DNA from: Sphingobium ummariense RL-3
GTDB lineage: Bacteria > Pseudomonadota > Alphaproteobacteria > Sphingomonadales > Sphingomonadaceae
Direction of reading: 5' to 3'
Length of the DNA stretch: 35,323 nucleotides
Assembly (NCBI RefSeq): GCF_000447205.1
Contig: NZ_AUWY01000060.1
Span: forward strand, 2,501-37,823
This document shows, piece by piece, positions 10,850 to 18,316 of this stretch (position 1 is its first letter; every line of letters starts with the position of its first letter). The position numbers and the translations under genes were made by a program. The notes beneath the pieces were generated by a model that worked only from the letters and a program-made list of their open reading frames with translations, was not told the origin of the DNA and made no database searches.

Positions 10850-11860
10850 TCAGGTCGAAGCGACCGGATGATCTTCAGCCAGCAAATCCCTTTCGCGCAA
10901 AATGTCCCAGAAGGCCGCCGGAATCGGGTGCCGCGCCAGGGCGACCGATTGGGTGATCCTCTCGGCGCTCCCGGTGCCGATGACCGCCGTGGTGACGGCG
11001 GGATGTGCCAGAACGAACTGTAGCGCAGCCGCCGGGAGGGGAACGTCATACCGGGCACAGCATTGCTCGATAGCGGCAACCTTCCGGATGATGGGCTCCG
11101 GCGCGGTTTCATAGTCGTAATGGGGCGTGCCGCGGCTGCCGGTCGCCAATATACCTGAATTGAACACGCCGGCCGCGACGATGCCTATCCCCCGGCGGCG
11201 GCACTCTTCGAAGAAAGCCGAGCCGCCGGGGTTGAGCAGGGTATAGCGCCCGGCGATCATCAGCACATCCAGATCCGCGTGAAGCAGGCTTTCCGCGCAG
11301 ATCTCCGTCTCGTTCACGCCAAGGCCGATCGCGGACACGATGCCCTGGTCGCGCAACTCTTCCATCGCCCGGAAACCGCCGGCCAGCGCCTGTGCGAAAT
11401 AGCGATCATGATCCTTTCCATGCGTCGCTCGCCCGAGATCATGCATGTAGAGGATGTCGATGCGGCCGAGGCCCAGCCGCTGCAGGCTGGCCTCCACCGA
11501 TCGCATCACACCGTCATAGCTGTAATCATAGACAGGATCGAAGGGCATGGGCGAATGAAAGCCGAATTTGTCGTCGGCTGCTTCGCCTGGCACCAGCAGG
11601 CGCCCGACCTTCGTCGAGAGGATATAGTGATCGCGCGGCCGTTCCCGCAGGGCGTCGCCCAGCCGCCTTTCGCTCAGGCCGAAGCCGTAAAAGGGCGCGG
11701 TATCGAAATAGCGCAGACCTTCTTCCCAGGCCGCATCGACGGTCGCCCTGGCGCTTTCGTCATCGATCCGGCGATAGAGATTGCCGAGCGTCGACGCGCC
11801 AAAGCCGATAGGCCCGTCAGTTGCCAGGCGATCGAGAAAGGGGGAGCGGGCGGGGTGCAT
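10850..11860 (-). CDS. Aldo/keto reductase, L-fucose / L-galactose (D-threo-aldose) 1-dehydrogenase type
   Basis: This AKR barrel protein of 336 residues should oxidise the sugar at C1 to the lactone with NAD(P)+. Catalytic-tetrad pieces are visible: the Asp and Tyr in YFDTAPFYGFG, the Lys in ILSTKVGR and the His in YMHDLG. The C-terminal cofactor segment is TTAVIGTGSAERI. The sequence style (GFGASTLGNLYR at the start, LLNPGGSAFFEECRRRGIGI in the middle) is that of D-threo-aldose dehydrogenases, which act on L-fucose and L-galactose. GAGAGGA six bases before ATG 11860 selects this start, 10 bases behind the stop of the MDR gene. It is the first step of the pathway suggested by the cluster. 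Confidence 0.85.
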   Translation of the reverse strand: MHPARSPFLDRLATDGPIGFGASTLGNLYRRIDDESARATVDAAWEEGLRYFDTAPFYGFGLSERRLGDALRERPRDHYILSTKVGRLLVPGEAADDKFGFHSPMPFDPVYDYSYDGVMRSVEASLQRLGLGRIDILYMHDLGRATHGKDHDRYFAQALAGGFRAMEELRDQGIVSAIGLGVNETEICAESLLHADLDVLMIAGRYTLLNPGGSAFFEECRRRGIGIVAAGVFNSGILATGSRGTPHYDYETAPEPIIRKVAAIEQCCARYDVPLPAAALQFVLAHPAVTTAVIGTGSAERITQSVALARHPIPAAFWDILRERDLLAEDHPVAST

Positions 11861-11870
11861 GGCCGTCCTC

Positions 11871-12881
11871 TCAGAAACGGGCAATGGCTTTCAACACATG
11901 ATCGGCCCCGGCGATCAGTTCGGGAATGCGCACCGGCATTTCCTCGGCGGAAAGGCTGTGGGTGTGAAGCGCGTCGGTCGGGATGCTGCCGTCCAAAATG
12001 GCGCACTTCACCCGATCGAAATCGGCGGCCAGGGCGTTGCGGCTGGCCATCAAGGTGGCTTCGCGCTTGTGGAACTCCGGGTCAGGAAAGACAAGGTCAC
12101 CCGGCGACACGCCGACCAGCACCAGCGTTCCGCCATGGGCGACATAATTCAGGCTCTGCGCCATGGCGGTAAGCGAGCCGGTGGCGTCGAACACCATGTC
12201 GAACATTTCCCCACCTGTGCGGCTGGCGAGATGGGTACCCAGTTCGGAATCCGCTTCCACCAGATCGGTAAAGCCCAATCGATCGCGCGCATAGGCGAGG
12301 CGCGAAGCCCGGGTGTCGACGATCGTGACATGAGCGCCGTTTAGCCGCGCGAACAGTCCTGCAGCGACACCGATCGGGCCGGCGCCCACGACAAGCGTGC
12401 GGTCCGATGCGCCGACGCCCGACCGCGCCACCGCATGGGCGCCGATCGCAAGGAATTCGAGCATCGCCGCCTGGTCGATCGTAAGACCACTGGCGTCGAT
12501 CACCGCGCTTTCCGGCACGGCGATCAGTTCCGTCATTCCGCCATCGATATGGACGCCCAGCACGCTGATGTTGACGCATGCGTTCGGCTTGTGGTGGCGA
12601 CAGGCCACGCAGGTGCCGCAGGCGATATAGGGGTTGATGGCAACCGTCTGTCCGGGTTGGAATGCCGATCCGGGCAACGCCTGCACCACCTCGCCGCTCA
12701 GTTCATGCCCCATGACCCGGGGGTAGGCGAGGAAAGGATGGCGTCCCGCAAAGATATGATAATCGGTGCCGCACAAGCCCACCCGCCGGATACGAACGAG
12801 CAGTTCGCCCGCTGCCGCCATCGGCTCAGGCCGGTCCTGGATCTCGATGCTATAGGGTTCGCGACAGACGACCGCTTTCAT
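11871..12881 (-). CDS. Zinc-dependent MDR dehydrogenase, L-galactonate 5-dehydrogenase-like
   Basis: This 336-residue medium-chain dehydrogenase has catalytic zinc ligands in GLCGTDYH (Cys37) and GHE (His59-Glu60), and the four structural-zinc cysteines at 88, 91, 94 and 102. The Rossmann motif VGAGPIG follows near residue 168. Segments NISVLGVHIDGGMTE and FPDPEFHKREATLMASRNA recall LgoD (YjjN) of Escherichia coli, which turns L-galactonate into D-tagaturonate. That resemblance is from memory. An alternative is oxidation of a 2-keto-3-deoxy-aldonate, as in non-phosphorylating L-fucose routes. It is the first gene of the minus-strand operon, with AAGGAG before its ATG. Confidence 0.82.
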   Translation of the reverse strand: MKAVVCREPYSIEIQDRPEPMAAAGELLVRIRRVGLCGTDYHIFAGRHPFLAYPRVMGHELSGEVVQALPGSAFQPGQTVAINPYIACGTCVACRHHKPNACVNISVLGVHIDGGMTELIAVPESAVIDASGLTIDQAAMLEFLAIGAHAVARSGVGASDRTLVVGAGPIGVAAGLFARLNGAHVTIVDTRASRLAYARDRLGFTDLVEADSELGTHLASRTGGEMFDMVFDATGSLTAMAQSLNYVAHGGTLVLVGVSPGDLVFPDPEFHKREATLMASRNALAADFDRVKCAILDGSIPTDALHTHSLSAEEMPVRIPELIAGADHVLKAIARF

Positions 12882-12935
12882 TTCTGCACTCCTTGCCGCG
12901 ACTTGTCCCTAGATCGAAGGGCTAGACGATGGTTC

Positions 12936-12967
12936 TCGCATATGCAAGTTAGTCATCGCATATGCGA
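12936..12967. promoter_or_regulatory. Tandem palindromic operator in the divergent sugar promoter
   Basis: Two near-identical palindromes, tcgcatatgcaa (12936-12947) and the perfect tcgcatatgcga (12956-12967), lie with centres exactly 20 bp apart, that is two helical turns on one face. They fill the 80-bp space between the divergent MDR and lactonase genes. The second palindrome contains the start codon of the lactonase (12962-12964). A dimeric regulator binding both would control both operons; the IclR-type protein is the nearest candidate. Confidence 0.65.
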
Positions 12968-13798
12968 ATAGATGCTCACCATCACCTGTGGCGCTATGAT
13001 CCTGCCGCTTTCGAGTGGATAGAAGCCCGTTCTGCCATTGCGCGGGATTTTTCGGTGGCGGATCTGGATGCGGCCATGGCCTTGGCGAATATCGACGGGG
13101 CCATTGCCGTGCAGGCGAGGCAGACGGAGGAGGAGACGGAATTCCTGCTCGAAACGGCCGCGAAATCGGATCGGATCATCGGGGTGGTCGGTTGGATCGA
13201 CTTGCGCGCACCGGATATCGAAGAGCGCCTGAAGGCGGGGAGTAACCCCTTGTTGCTGGGCTACCGGCATGTCGTGCAGGATGAGCCTGATGCCGATTTC
13301 CTGCTGGCGGACGATTTCGTCCGCGGCGTGCGAGCGGTGGTAGCCAATTCACTGACCTATGATCTGCTCGTAAACCATGCCCAGCTACCGGCCGTTCCGG
13401 CTTTCCTGGAACGGGTTGGGCCAGGACGGTTCGTGCTTGACCATGCGGCCAAGCCCGCCATCGCCAGCGGCGGCTGGCAACCCTGGGCAGACCAGATCGC
13501 CGCAGCAGCCCGTCATCCGCACCTGTGGTGCAAGGTTTCCGGACTGGTGACAGAGGCCGATCATCGGTCCTGGCGCCCTTCCGACATCGAACGCTATCTT
13601 GCCCACGTCCTGGAGCAGTTCGGCCCGGAGCGGTTGATCTGGGGATCGGATTGGCCGGTGTGTCTGCTGGCCGCCCCATATTCCGCCGTGCACGATCTCA
13701 TAGCCGATTTTGTGACGCGCCAGTGTCCGGCATTCAGCTCCGCCATATTTGGGGGCAATGCAGTGGACGCCTATGCACTGAAACCAGCGCTGCCATGA
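12962..13798 (+). CDS. Amidohydrolase-family sugar lactonase (L-fucono/L-galactonolactonase-like)
   Basis: This 278-residue COG3618-type metal hydrolase should open the aldonolactone made by the sugar dehydrogenase. The metal-binding IDAHHHLW is at residues 3-10. Other family marks are LLGYRHVVQDEPD, the FVLDHAAKPAI segment with a His ligand, WCKVSGLV, and the Asp in RLIWGSDWPV. The start is fixed, because the HxH motif begins four residues after the ATG at 12962. No Shine-Dalgarno sequence precedes it, and the codon lies inside an operator-like palindrome, so the mRNA may be leaderless. The 3' end overlaps the next gene (ATGA). Confidence 0.88.
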   Translation: MRIDAHHHLWRYDPAAFEWIEARSAIARDFSVADLDAAMALANIDGAIAVQARQTEEETEFLLETAAKSDRIIGVVGWIDLRAPDIEERLKAGSNPLLLGYRHVVQDEPDADFLLADDFVRGVRAVVANSLTYDLLVNHAQLPAVPAFLERVGPGRFVLDHAAKPAIASGGWQPWADQIAAAARHPHLWCKVSGLVTEADHRSWRPSDIERYLAHVLEQFGPERLIWGSDWPVCLLAAPYSAVHDLIADFVTRQCPAFSSAIFGGNAVDAYALKPALP

Positions 13799-14097
13799 TC
13801 GTGCAGTTCGGCACCAGCCGCTCCCTTCAGGCCCATGTCGATCGAGAGCTGGAGCCGGCTTGTGCCGTGGCGGAGCCTTACGATTTGTGGGCGATCGAGG
13901 AGCAACCCTGGCTGCGCATGCCTTTCACCCATCCGGCTGTGCTGATGGTGGAAGGTCTACAACAGTGTGAACGCCTCAAGCTGCACATCCTGGGCAAGCG
14001 GATCGGCGCGTTTGTCGACTGGGTGGACGGGGGCCATCCCCAAGCGGCGACGACCCAGTTGCGCGCGCTGGCGGCAAGCTATGGAAAGGCACCATGA
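13795..14097 (+). pseudogene. Remnant of a mannitol-dehydrogenase-family oxidoreductase (tagaturonate reductase type)
   Basis: The 100-codon frame is open but looks like a large in-frame deletion. Residues 1-16 (MIVQFGTSRSLQAHVD) match the first strand of the Rossmann domain in this family. Residue 17 onward (EPYDLWAIEEQ, FTHPAVLMV, ERLKLHIL) matches the middle and C-terminal helical domain. About 250-300 residues, including most of the cofactor domain, are missing compared with the usual 380-490, so it should be inactive. Start and stop both still overlap the neighbours as ATGA. An intact copy would have reduced D-tagaturonate to D-altronate, just the step expected between the MDR enzyme and the altronate dehydratase. 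Family recognition is from memory; a small unrelated protein is the alternative. Confidence 0.6.
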
Positions 14098-15596
14098 TGG
14101 TCCGGGCACTCCATATCAACGACGCGGACGACGTTGCGATCCTGATCGACGATGCCGATCCGGGTGTCGCCATACTGGGGGTGCCGGCGCGAGAAGCCAT
14201 TCCGAGCGGGCACAAGATAGCCGTCCGCTCCATTGCTGCCGGGGCCATTGTTCGCAAATATGGACAGGTGATCGGCGTCGCCACGCGGGACATCACGCCG
14301 GGAGAGCATGTCCATTCGCATAATCTTGCGCTAGGCGACCGGGAGAGAGGGGCAGCAATCCCCGCAACTCCGGCGCAAAGCCCACCCCTGATCGATGCAG
14401 CGTCCGAGACGTTCCAAGGCTATCTGCGCGCCGACGGCTCCGTCGGCACCCGCAATGCGATCGGCATCATCGCCAGCGTCAATTGTTCCGCGACGGTCGT
14501 GCGCCGCATCGCGAGGCAATTCGAGGGGACGCTTCCCGCCGGCGTCGATACGGTCGCCCCCTTCACCCATAGCAGCGGATGCGGCATGGCAAAATCGGGC
14601 GAGGGCTTCGACACGCTGGAGCGGACACTGGCGGGCTATGCGCGCCATCCCAATTTTGGTGGTGTGCTGCTGATCGGGCTGGGCTGCGAAGTCGCGCAGA
14701 TCGACGAGATGATGGCGCGGCAGGGGCTGACCGCCGGGCCCCGCATGCGCACGCTGACGATCCAGGACGCGGGCGGCACGGCGCAGGCGATCGAGCAAGG
14801 GAGCGCGATCGTCGCCGAACTGATCGAGGAAGCATTGGGTGACCGGCGCACCACGCGGCCGGCGGCCGATCTGGTGCTGGGTCTGCAATGCGGCGGCTCG
14901 GACGGCTGGTCGGGACTCACCGCCAATCCGGCGCTTGGCGCGGCGACCGACCTTCTTGTCGCCGCGGGAGGGACGGCCTTCCTGTCAGAGACGCCGGAAA
15001 TCTATGGCGCGGAACATCTGCTGATCGCGCGCGCAGCCGATCCCGCCGTTGCGCAGGCGTTGCGGGCGCGGGTCGCCTGGTGGGAGGATTATGCCGCCCG
15101 CAACGGCGCGAGTCTCGACAATAATCCCTCGCCCGGCAACAAGGCGGGAGGGCTCACCACCATCTTCGAAAAGTCGCTCGGCGCGATCGCGAAGGCCGGT
15201 TCCGCTCCGCTGGCCGACGTGCTGCTCTATGGGGAGCGGCGGCGGCTCAACGGGCTCAATTTCATGGACTCGCCCGGTTACGATCCCTGTTCGGCGACGG
15301 GCCAGATCGCGTCGGGTGCCAATCTACTGGCATTCACTACCGGGCGCGGGTCGGTGTTCGGGGCGCAGCCGACGCCTTGCCTGAAACTCGCGTCCAATGC
15401 TGCGCTGGCGCGGTCGATGGCGGACGATATCGACATCGACTGCTCCCCGGTACTCGACGGAATGTCGGTGGCGGAGGCAGGGCGGATGATCTTTGACGCG
15501 CTGCTGGCGACGGCTTCGGGCCGACCCACCAAATCGGAGGCGCTGGGCGTCGGCGATTTCGAATTCGTTCCCTGGCAATTGGGCGCGTGGATGTAG
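14094..15596 (+). CDS. uxaA: UxaA-family altronate dehydratase
   Basis: This 500-residue cytoplasmic enzyme has an N-terminal SAF domain (about residues 5-90, with GVPAREAIPSGHKIAV and DITPGEHVHSHNL) and a large catalytic domain. Conserved pieces include GYLRADGSVGTRN, THSSGCGMA, LIGLGCE, GLQCGGSDGWSG, SPGNKAGGLTTIFEKSLGAI and MDSPGYDP, with cysteines probably serving the metal or iron centre. Family members dehydrate D-altronate, D-galactarate or related aldonates to 2-keto-3-deoxy acids. D-altronate fits the MDR enzyme and the reductase remnant; direct dehydration of L-fuconate or L-galactonate cannot be excluded. ATG 14094 overlaps the preceding stop; a second ATG follows at once. Confidence 0.87.
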   Translation: MMVRALHINDADDVAILIDDADPGVAILGVPAREAIPSGHKIAVRSIAAGAIVRKYGQVIGVATRDITPGEHVHSHNLALGDRERGAAIPATPAQSPPLIDAASETFQGYLRADGSVGTRNAIGIIASVNCSATVVRRIARQFEGTLPAGVDTVAPFTHSSGCGMAKSGEGFDTLERTLAGYARHPNFGGVLLIGLGCEVAQIDEMMARQGLTAGPRMRTLTIQDAGGTAQAIEQGSAIVAELIEEALGDRRTTRPAADLVLGLQCGGSDGWSGLTANPALGAATDLLVAAGGTAFLSETPEIYGAEHLLIARAADPAVAQALRARVAWWEDYAARNGASLDNNPSPGNKAGGLTTIFEKSLGAIAKAGSAPLADVLLYGERRRLNGLNFMDSPGYDPCSATGQIASGANLLAFTTGRGSVFGAQPTPCLKLASNAALARSMADDIDIDCSPVLDGMSVAEAGRMIFDALLATASGRPTKSEALGVGDFEFVPWQLGAWM

Positions 15597-15631
15597 AGGG
15601 CCGACAGCGACGGGTCGGCGGAGGAGGATGT

Positions 15632-18316
15632 GTGAGGGGATTGGCAGGCAGTCCGGCATGGTCGCTGTCGCGGCGGGCGCTGCTGCTGTCGGGCGGCGCG
15701 AGCGCGCTGGTCGCCGCACCAGGGTTGAAGGCACGGACGTTCGCGCATGATCTGACAGTCCGGTCGGGAGAGCTTACGATATATGTCGATGCGCTGAGCG
15801 AGCGCGCCTTCCGCGTGCGGGTGACGCCCCGCCCCGGTGACGCTGTGGCGGCGAGTGAGATGCTCGCGCCGTTGGCCCGTCGTCCGGCGGTGCGGAAAAG
15901 CCAGGCGGGTGGCAAGCTGCGCCTGACCGTAGCCCATGCGCGCTGCGAATGGGATCCTGCGACCGCTACCTTGTCCTTCCAAGACGGCGATGGGCGGCTG
16001 CTGCTCGCCGAAACTCCCGGATCGCGCCGGGTGGTGCCCAGCGATGTGCGCGGCGCGCCGACGCTTGCGGTGACGCAGGGGTTCGTCAGCCCGGCCGACG
16101 AGCGTCTCTACGGCACCGGCTGCTTCCAGGACGGACATCTCGACATTCGTGGCCTGCCGCGCCGGCTGACGCAGGTGAACACGCAGATCAGCCAGCCCTT
16201 CGTCCTGTCAAGCAAAGGCTATGGTCTGCTGTGGCACAATGAGGGCATGGCGGAGATCAACAGGCCCGATCGCCTGATCGCGTTGGCACGCAAGGCGGGG
16301 ACGGGCGCGGCGCGTGCGGCTGACGTCACCACCAGCACCGGCAACGCGCGGGTCGAGCGTCGCGACGCTGAGTTCACCGGCCGCTTCACGGTGGAGCAGG
16401 GCGGCGCCCATGCCTTCTTCCTCGACCTCGGCCGCAAGATGTCCTCCCGCCATTACGTCGAGATTGACGGCAAGCCGGCCACTGACCTTGCCAACCTATG
16501 GCTGCCGCCCACTGCCAGCTTCCTGCGCGACCTGACGCCGGGAAGCCATGAGGTGCTGATCCGCGCCGGCGATGAGGACGCGCCCACGCTCCGCTTCGGG
16601 CCGGTCGAGGACCGCACGACATGGACCTCCCCCGTGTCGGACGGAATCGACTATGTGGTCATCGCCGGTCCGTCGGCGGAAGAAGTGATCGCGGGTTATC
16701 ATGCGCTGATCGGCCCGCAGCCGATGCTGCCGCTCTGGGCGCTCGGCTATATCCATTGCCGCGAGCGATTCCATTCTTCCGACGAGATACTGGCCACCGC
16801 GCGCGAGTTCCGGCGGCGGCGGCTGCCCTGCGACATGATGGTGCAGGACTGGCAATATTGGGGCAAATATGGCTGGAACGCCATGCGTTTCGACGAGGCT
16901 CACTATCCCGATCCCGCCGGGCTGGTGCGCGACCTGCACGCCATGAACATGGGGCTGATGCTGTCGGTCTGGTCAAAGATCGGCAAGGACACGGAACTGG
17001 GCAAGGAGGTCGCCGCGCGCAACTTCTACATTCCCGGCACCGAATGGATTGATTTCTTCAACCCTGTCGCCGCGCGCTTCTATGCCGACAACCAGACGCA
17101 GCGGCTGGGGGCGCTGGGCATCGACGCCTGGTGGCAGGACGCGACTGAGCCGGAGAATGACGATCTGGCCGGGCGCACCATCTATGCGGCAGCGGGGCAA
17201 ACCCAGCCGGGCGAGATGCGCCGCAACGTCTATCCGCTTCAGGTCAGCCGGACGGTCTATGAAGCGCAGCGCGCCGCTTTCCCCGACAAGCGAGTGATGA
17301 TCCTGACCCGCTCCGCCGCACCGGGGCAGCAGCGCTATGGCGCGGCGACGTGGTCGGGGGATATTGGCAATGATTGGGAGACGCTGAAGCGGCAGATCCC
17401 CGCCGGATTGAACATGGCGGCGGCGGGCCAGCCCTGGTGGACGGTCGATGCGGGCGGCTTTTTTCGCCCCGGCAAGGGTCAATATGACGACCCCGCCTAT
17501 CGCGAACGTTTTCTGCGATGGTTCCAGTTCTCCTGCTTCCTGCCGATGACGCGCGTTCATGGTTATATGACCGACACCGAATTCTGGCGTTATGGCGAGG
17601 AAGTCGAGCGGGTTGCGCGGCAGTTTCTGGAGCTGCGCTATCAGCTGCTTCCCTATCATTATGCGTTGGCGGCCGATGCGTCCGCCAAGGGTATGCCATT
17701 GATCCGTCCGCTGGTCTTCGATTTCGCCGACGACCCTGCCGCGCTGGACCAAGCGCACAGCTATATGTTCGGGCCGGCGCTGCATGTCGCGCCGGTGCTG
17801 GCGGCCGATGCGCAGCAATGGGACGTCTATCTGCCCCGGTCGGAGGGAGGCTGGTATGATTTCTGGACCGGCGTGCATCGCGAGGGCGGGCGTACGCACC
17901 GGGTGGACGCGCCGATCGAGCGCATCCCTCTGCATGTGCGGGCGGGCAGCATCCTCCCGCTGGGGCCGGTGGGCCAGTCGACTACCGGGCTGCTGGGCGG
18001 TGACCTCGATCTCCTGGTCTGGCCGGGACGGGACGGCGAAACGTTCCTCTATGAGGATGACGGAATTTCCTATCGGTATGAGCAAGGCGCATCCGCACGT
18101 ATCGCCCTGCACTGGGACGACGCTAGGCGACAGCTGAGTGTAGGCCATCGCGATGGCAGCTTCGCAGGCATGAGGCCACGGCGCCGGATCACGCTCCACG
18201 CCATGACCGGGGAGCGGGGCACGCTCGATCCGGGCGCGGGGCAGACCATCGATTATAGCGGCGCGCCGATGGACATCGCTGCGCTGAACCCATGGGGAGA
18301 GACGAGAGCGCCATGA
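15632..18316 (+). CDS. Exported GH31 glycosidase with PA14-like insert, alpha-xylosidase type
   Basis: This protein of about 894 residues has a twin-arginine-like signal (SLSRRALLLSGGASALVAAP). A GH31 N-terminal sandwich domain follows, then a PA14-like insert (about residues 240-330, running through FTVEQGGAHAFFLDLG and GSHEVLIRAG). The catalytic barrel begins at PLWALGYIHCRERF. The nucleophile Asp is in AWWQDATEPE (about 503), the acid/base Asp in WSGDIGND (about 577). A PA14 insert together with DWQYWGKYGWNAMRFD recalls xyloglucan alpha-xylosidases such as Xyl31A of Cellvibrio; alpha-glucosidase activity is the alternative. GGAGGAGG before GTG 15632 selects this start, 35 bases after uxaA. 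The last codon overlaps the GH97 gene (ATGA). Confidence 0.87.
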   Translation: MRGLAGSPAWSLSRRALLLSGGASALVAAPGLKARTFAHDLTVRSGELTIYVDALSERAFRVRVTPRPGDAVAASEMLAPLARRPAVRKSQAGGKLRLTVAHARCEWDPATATLSFQDGDGRLLLAETPGSRRVVPSDVRGAPTLAVTQGFVSPADERLYGTGCFQDGHLDIRGLPRRLTQVNTQISQPFVLSSKGYGLLWHNEGMAEINRPDRLIALARKAGTGAARAADVTTSTGNARVERRDAEFTGRFTVEQGGAHAFFLDLGRKMSSRHYVEIDGKPATDLANLWLPPTASFLRDLTPGSHEVLIRAGDEDAPTLRFGPVEDRTTWTSPVSDGIDYVVIAGPSAEEVIAGYHALIGPQPMLPLWALGYIHCRERFHSSDEILATAREFRRRRLPCDMMVQDWQYWGKYGWNAMRFDEAHYPDPAGLVRDLHAMNMGLMLSVWSKIGKDTELGKEVAARNFYIPGTEWIDFFNPVAARFYADNQTQRLGALGIDAWWQDATEPENDDLAGRTIYAAAGQTQPGEMRRNVYPLQVSRTVYEAQRAAFPDKRVMILTRSAAPGQQRYGAATWSGDIGNDWETLKRQIPAGLNMAAAGQPWWTVDAGGFFRPGKGQYDDPAYRERFLRWFQFSCFLPMTRVHGYMTDTEFWRYGEEVERVARQFLELRYQLLPYHYALAADASAKGMPLIRPLVFDFADDPAALDQAHSYMFGPALHVAPVLAADAQQWDVYLPRSEGGWYDFWTGVHREGGRTHRVDAPIERIPLHVRAGSILPLGPVGQSTTGLLGGDLDLLVWPGRDGETFLYEDDGISYRYEQGASARIALHWDDARRQLSVGHRDGSFAGMRPRRRITLHAMTGERGTLDPGAGQTIDYSGAPMDIAALNPWGETRAP

